Below are positions 63,135 through 64,000 of a DNA stretch of 64,000 bases, in pieces. How positions within the stretch are numbered: position 1 is the first letter of the stretch; each line of letters begins with the position of its first letter. The position numbers were made by a program, and so were the translations under genes. Source of the DNA: Rhizobium sp. 007 (GTDB lineage: Bacteria; Pseudomonadota; Alphaproteobacteria; Rhizobiales; Rhizobiaceae); NCBI RefSeq assembly GCF_015353075.1, contig NZ_CP064188.1:248001-312000 (forward strand). The letters are read 5' to 3'. The notes below the pieces were generated by a model. The model was not told the DNA's origin, ran no database searches, and was given only the letters and a program-made list of their open reading frames with translations.

Positions 63135-63302
63135 CGGAATTCGCTCTCTTCGTGAGCAACATCAAGTCGTTAGACTCTCGTTATCAATACTCAATCAGGC
63201 AGCGTCTCTGTCTCCAGGGCGAAAGGGCGGTTCAATCGGACGTCAGCTGGCGCGGCCGCCTGTTCGAATCCTGTCGAGGCGGGCATCTAGTATAATGGAC
63301 TT

Positions 63303-64000
63303 TTAAGCCGCCACCTTGTTTCGCAGCCTGCCTTCGTCGAGCAATATCCGGACCGTCTGCGCTGCGTTGGAACGCATCTCGACAGCCGCATGATCGGAAT
63401 AGAAGGCGTTATGCGGCGTGATCACGAGCCGCCCGGCAAGCCAGCCTTCACGTTTGCGCCAAGCCGTCAGCAAAGAATGGTCACCGGGCGGCTCCTGCGC
63501 CAGAGTGTCGATTGCGGCCGCAGCCAGATGGCCGCTTCGCAACGAGGCTTCTAGCGCATCGAGGTCGTCGAGTAGCTCGCCGCGTGCTGTGTTTACGACA
63601 AGCGCTCCCGGTTTAAGTCGGGCAAGACCGTCGGCGCCCATAATGCCGCGCGTCTCTTCGGTCGCCGGACAATGAAGCGTGACCACATCCGACTGGGCGA
63701 GAAGCTTGTCCAGCCGGTCGGAGCGCTCGTAACCGACGGCCTTTTCATGGCCGGGCGGTTGGCCGGGATCGTAACCAAGGATACGGAAACCGAATGGCTT
63801 CAGCCGGTTGACGACCGCCGTGCCCGATCCGCCCGACGCCGACGACACCCACCGTGGTCCGGTTCGAGCGAGAAAGCGGCTTCAAGCTATGGACCTGCCA
63901 TCCAGACGTGTATCCGCGGGCCCGGGCGTCGTGCTCCCAGAGCCGCCGGGTCAGCGACAGGATCATCGCGACCGCATGATCAGCAACTTCCTCCGTGCCA
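63303..64000 (-). pseudogene. D-isomer 2-hydroxyacid dehydrogenase (C-terminal-binding-protein type), frameshifted and cut by the window end
   Basis: The last three quarters of an NAD-dependent 2-hydroxyacid dehydrogenase: EEVADHAVAMILSLTRRLWEHD, TVGVVGVGRIG (Rossmann), then in the next frame TAVVNRLKPFGFRILGYDPG, LHCPATEETRGIMG, NTARGELLDDLDALEASL (Arg), EPPGDHSLL (Glu) and ITPHNAFYS (His). The break is an extra base in the G-run of cggatcgggcacggcg near 63817-63830. The N-terminus lies beyond base 64000. Catalytic residues are intact, so an assembly indel is possible. Confidence 0.8.

Noticed and set aside
1..64000. CRISPR arrays, rRNA genes, complete tRNA genes, replication origin
   Set aside because: Read through for direct repeats with regular spacers, rRNA-conserved stretches, cloverleaf ends and repABC-like genes; none seen.

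Overview
The window looks like an accessory replicon or chromosomal island of a Rhizobiales bacterium, most likely Rhizobium/Agrobacterium. This rests on high-GC codon use, densely overlapping ATGA-coupled operons, rhizobial gene types (BTLCP peptidase, ExoY/ExoP/PssDE-like polysaccharide genes, VanZ-like protein) and a biuret hydrolase that reads almost like the Rhizobium leguminosarum enzyme. No rRNA, complete tRNA, CRISPR array or replication origin was recognised. All assignments come from reading the sequence; no database search was run.

Region 1 (1-5642) has an AraC regulator and a compact copper/metal-response module: a bufferin-type RiPP operon (precursor with four Cys, DUF692 enzyme, DUF2063 partner, DoxX) divergent from an ECF sigma/NrsF anti-sigma pair. 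Both directions carry a GTAAC-type promoter with 16-nt spacing, so one sigma factor probably drives both. Region 2 (5643-11460) has a LysR regulator divergent from an MFS/cyclophilin-like/alpha-beta hydrolase operon, then an integrase remnant next to a queE 3' remnant.

Region 3 (11469-32573) is a nitrogen/nucleobase scavenging island. It holds two complete BmpA-type (nucleobase/nucleoside-like) ABC importers, each cotranscribed with hydrolases. The first has an amidase and a CodA-like deaminase. The second has formamidase, biuret hydrolase (BiuH), a second BiuH-like cysteine hydrolase (possibly triuret hydrolase), a cupin and allophanate hydrolase (AtzF), under a divergent GntR/FCD regulator. 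A nucleoside 2-deoxyribosyltransferase and a nitrilase fragment lie between them.

Region 4 (33297-58008) is dominated by an exopolysaccharide locus: ExoY-like initiating transferase, Wzc/ExoP tyrosine kinase, Wza-like export lipoprotein, two Wzy/O-antigen-ligase-like proteins, glycosyltransferases, hexapeptide acetyltransferase, Wzx flippase, beta-helix and DUF2264 carbohydrate-active-like proteins, a PssD/PssE-like split transferase, an SGNH hydrolase and UDP-glucose 6-dehydrogenase (frameshifted).

Region 5 (58009-64000) is a patchwork of small genes and decay: KTSC-domain proteins, a truncated MNT-HEPN protein, a vapBC pair with broken toxin, a metC fragment and a frameshifted 2-hydroxyacid dehydrogenase running off the end. 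Several otherwise well-conserved genes differ from an intact frame by one base, often in a homopolymer. Either the locus is decaying or the assembly carries indel errors; this matters for every 'pseudogene' call below.
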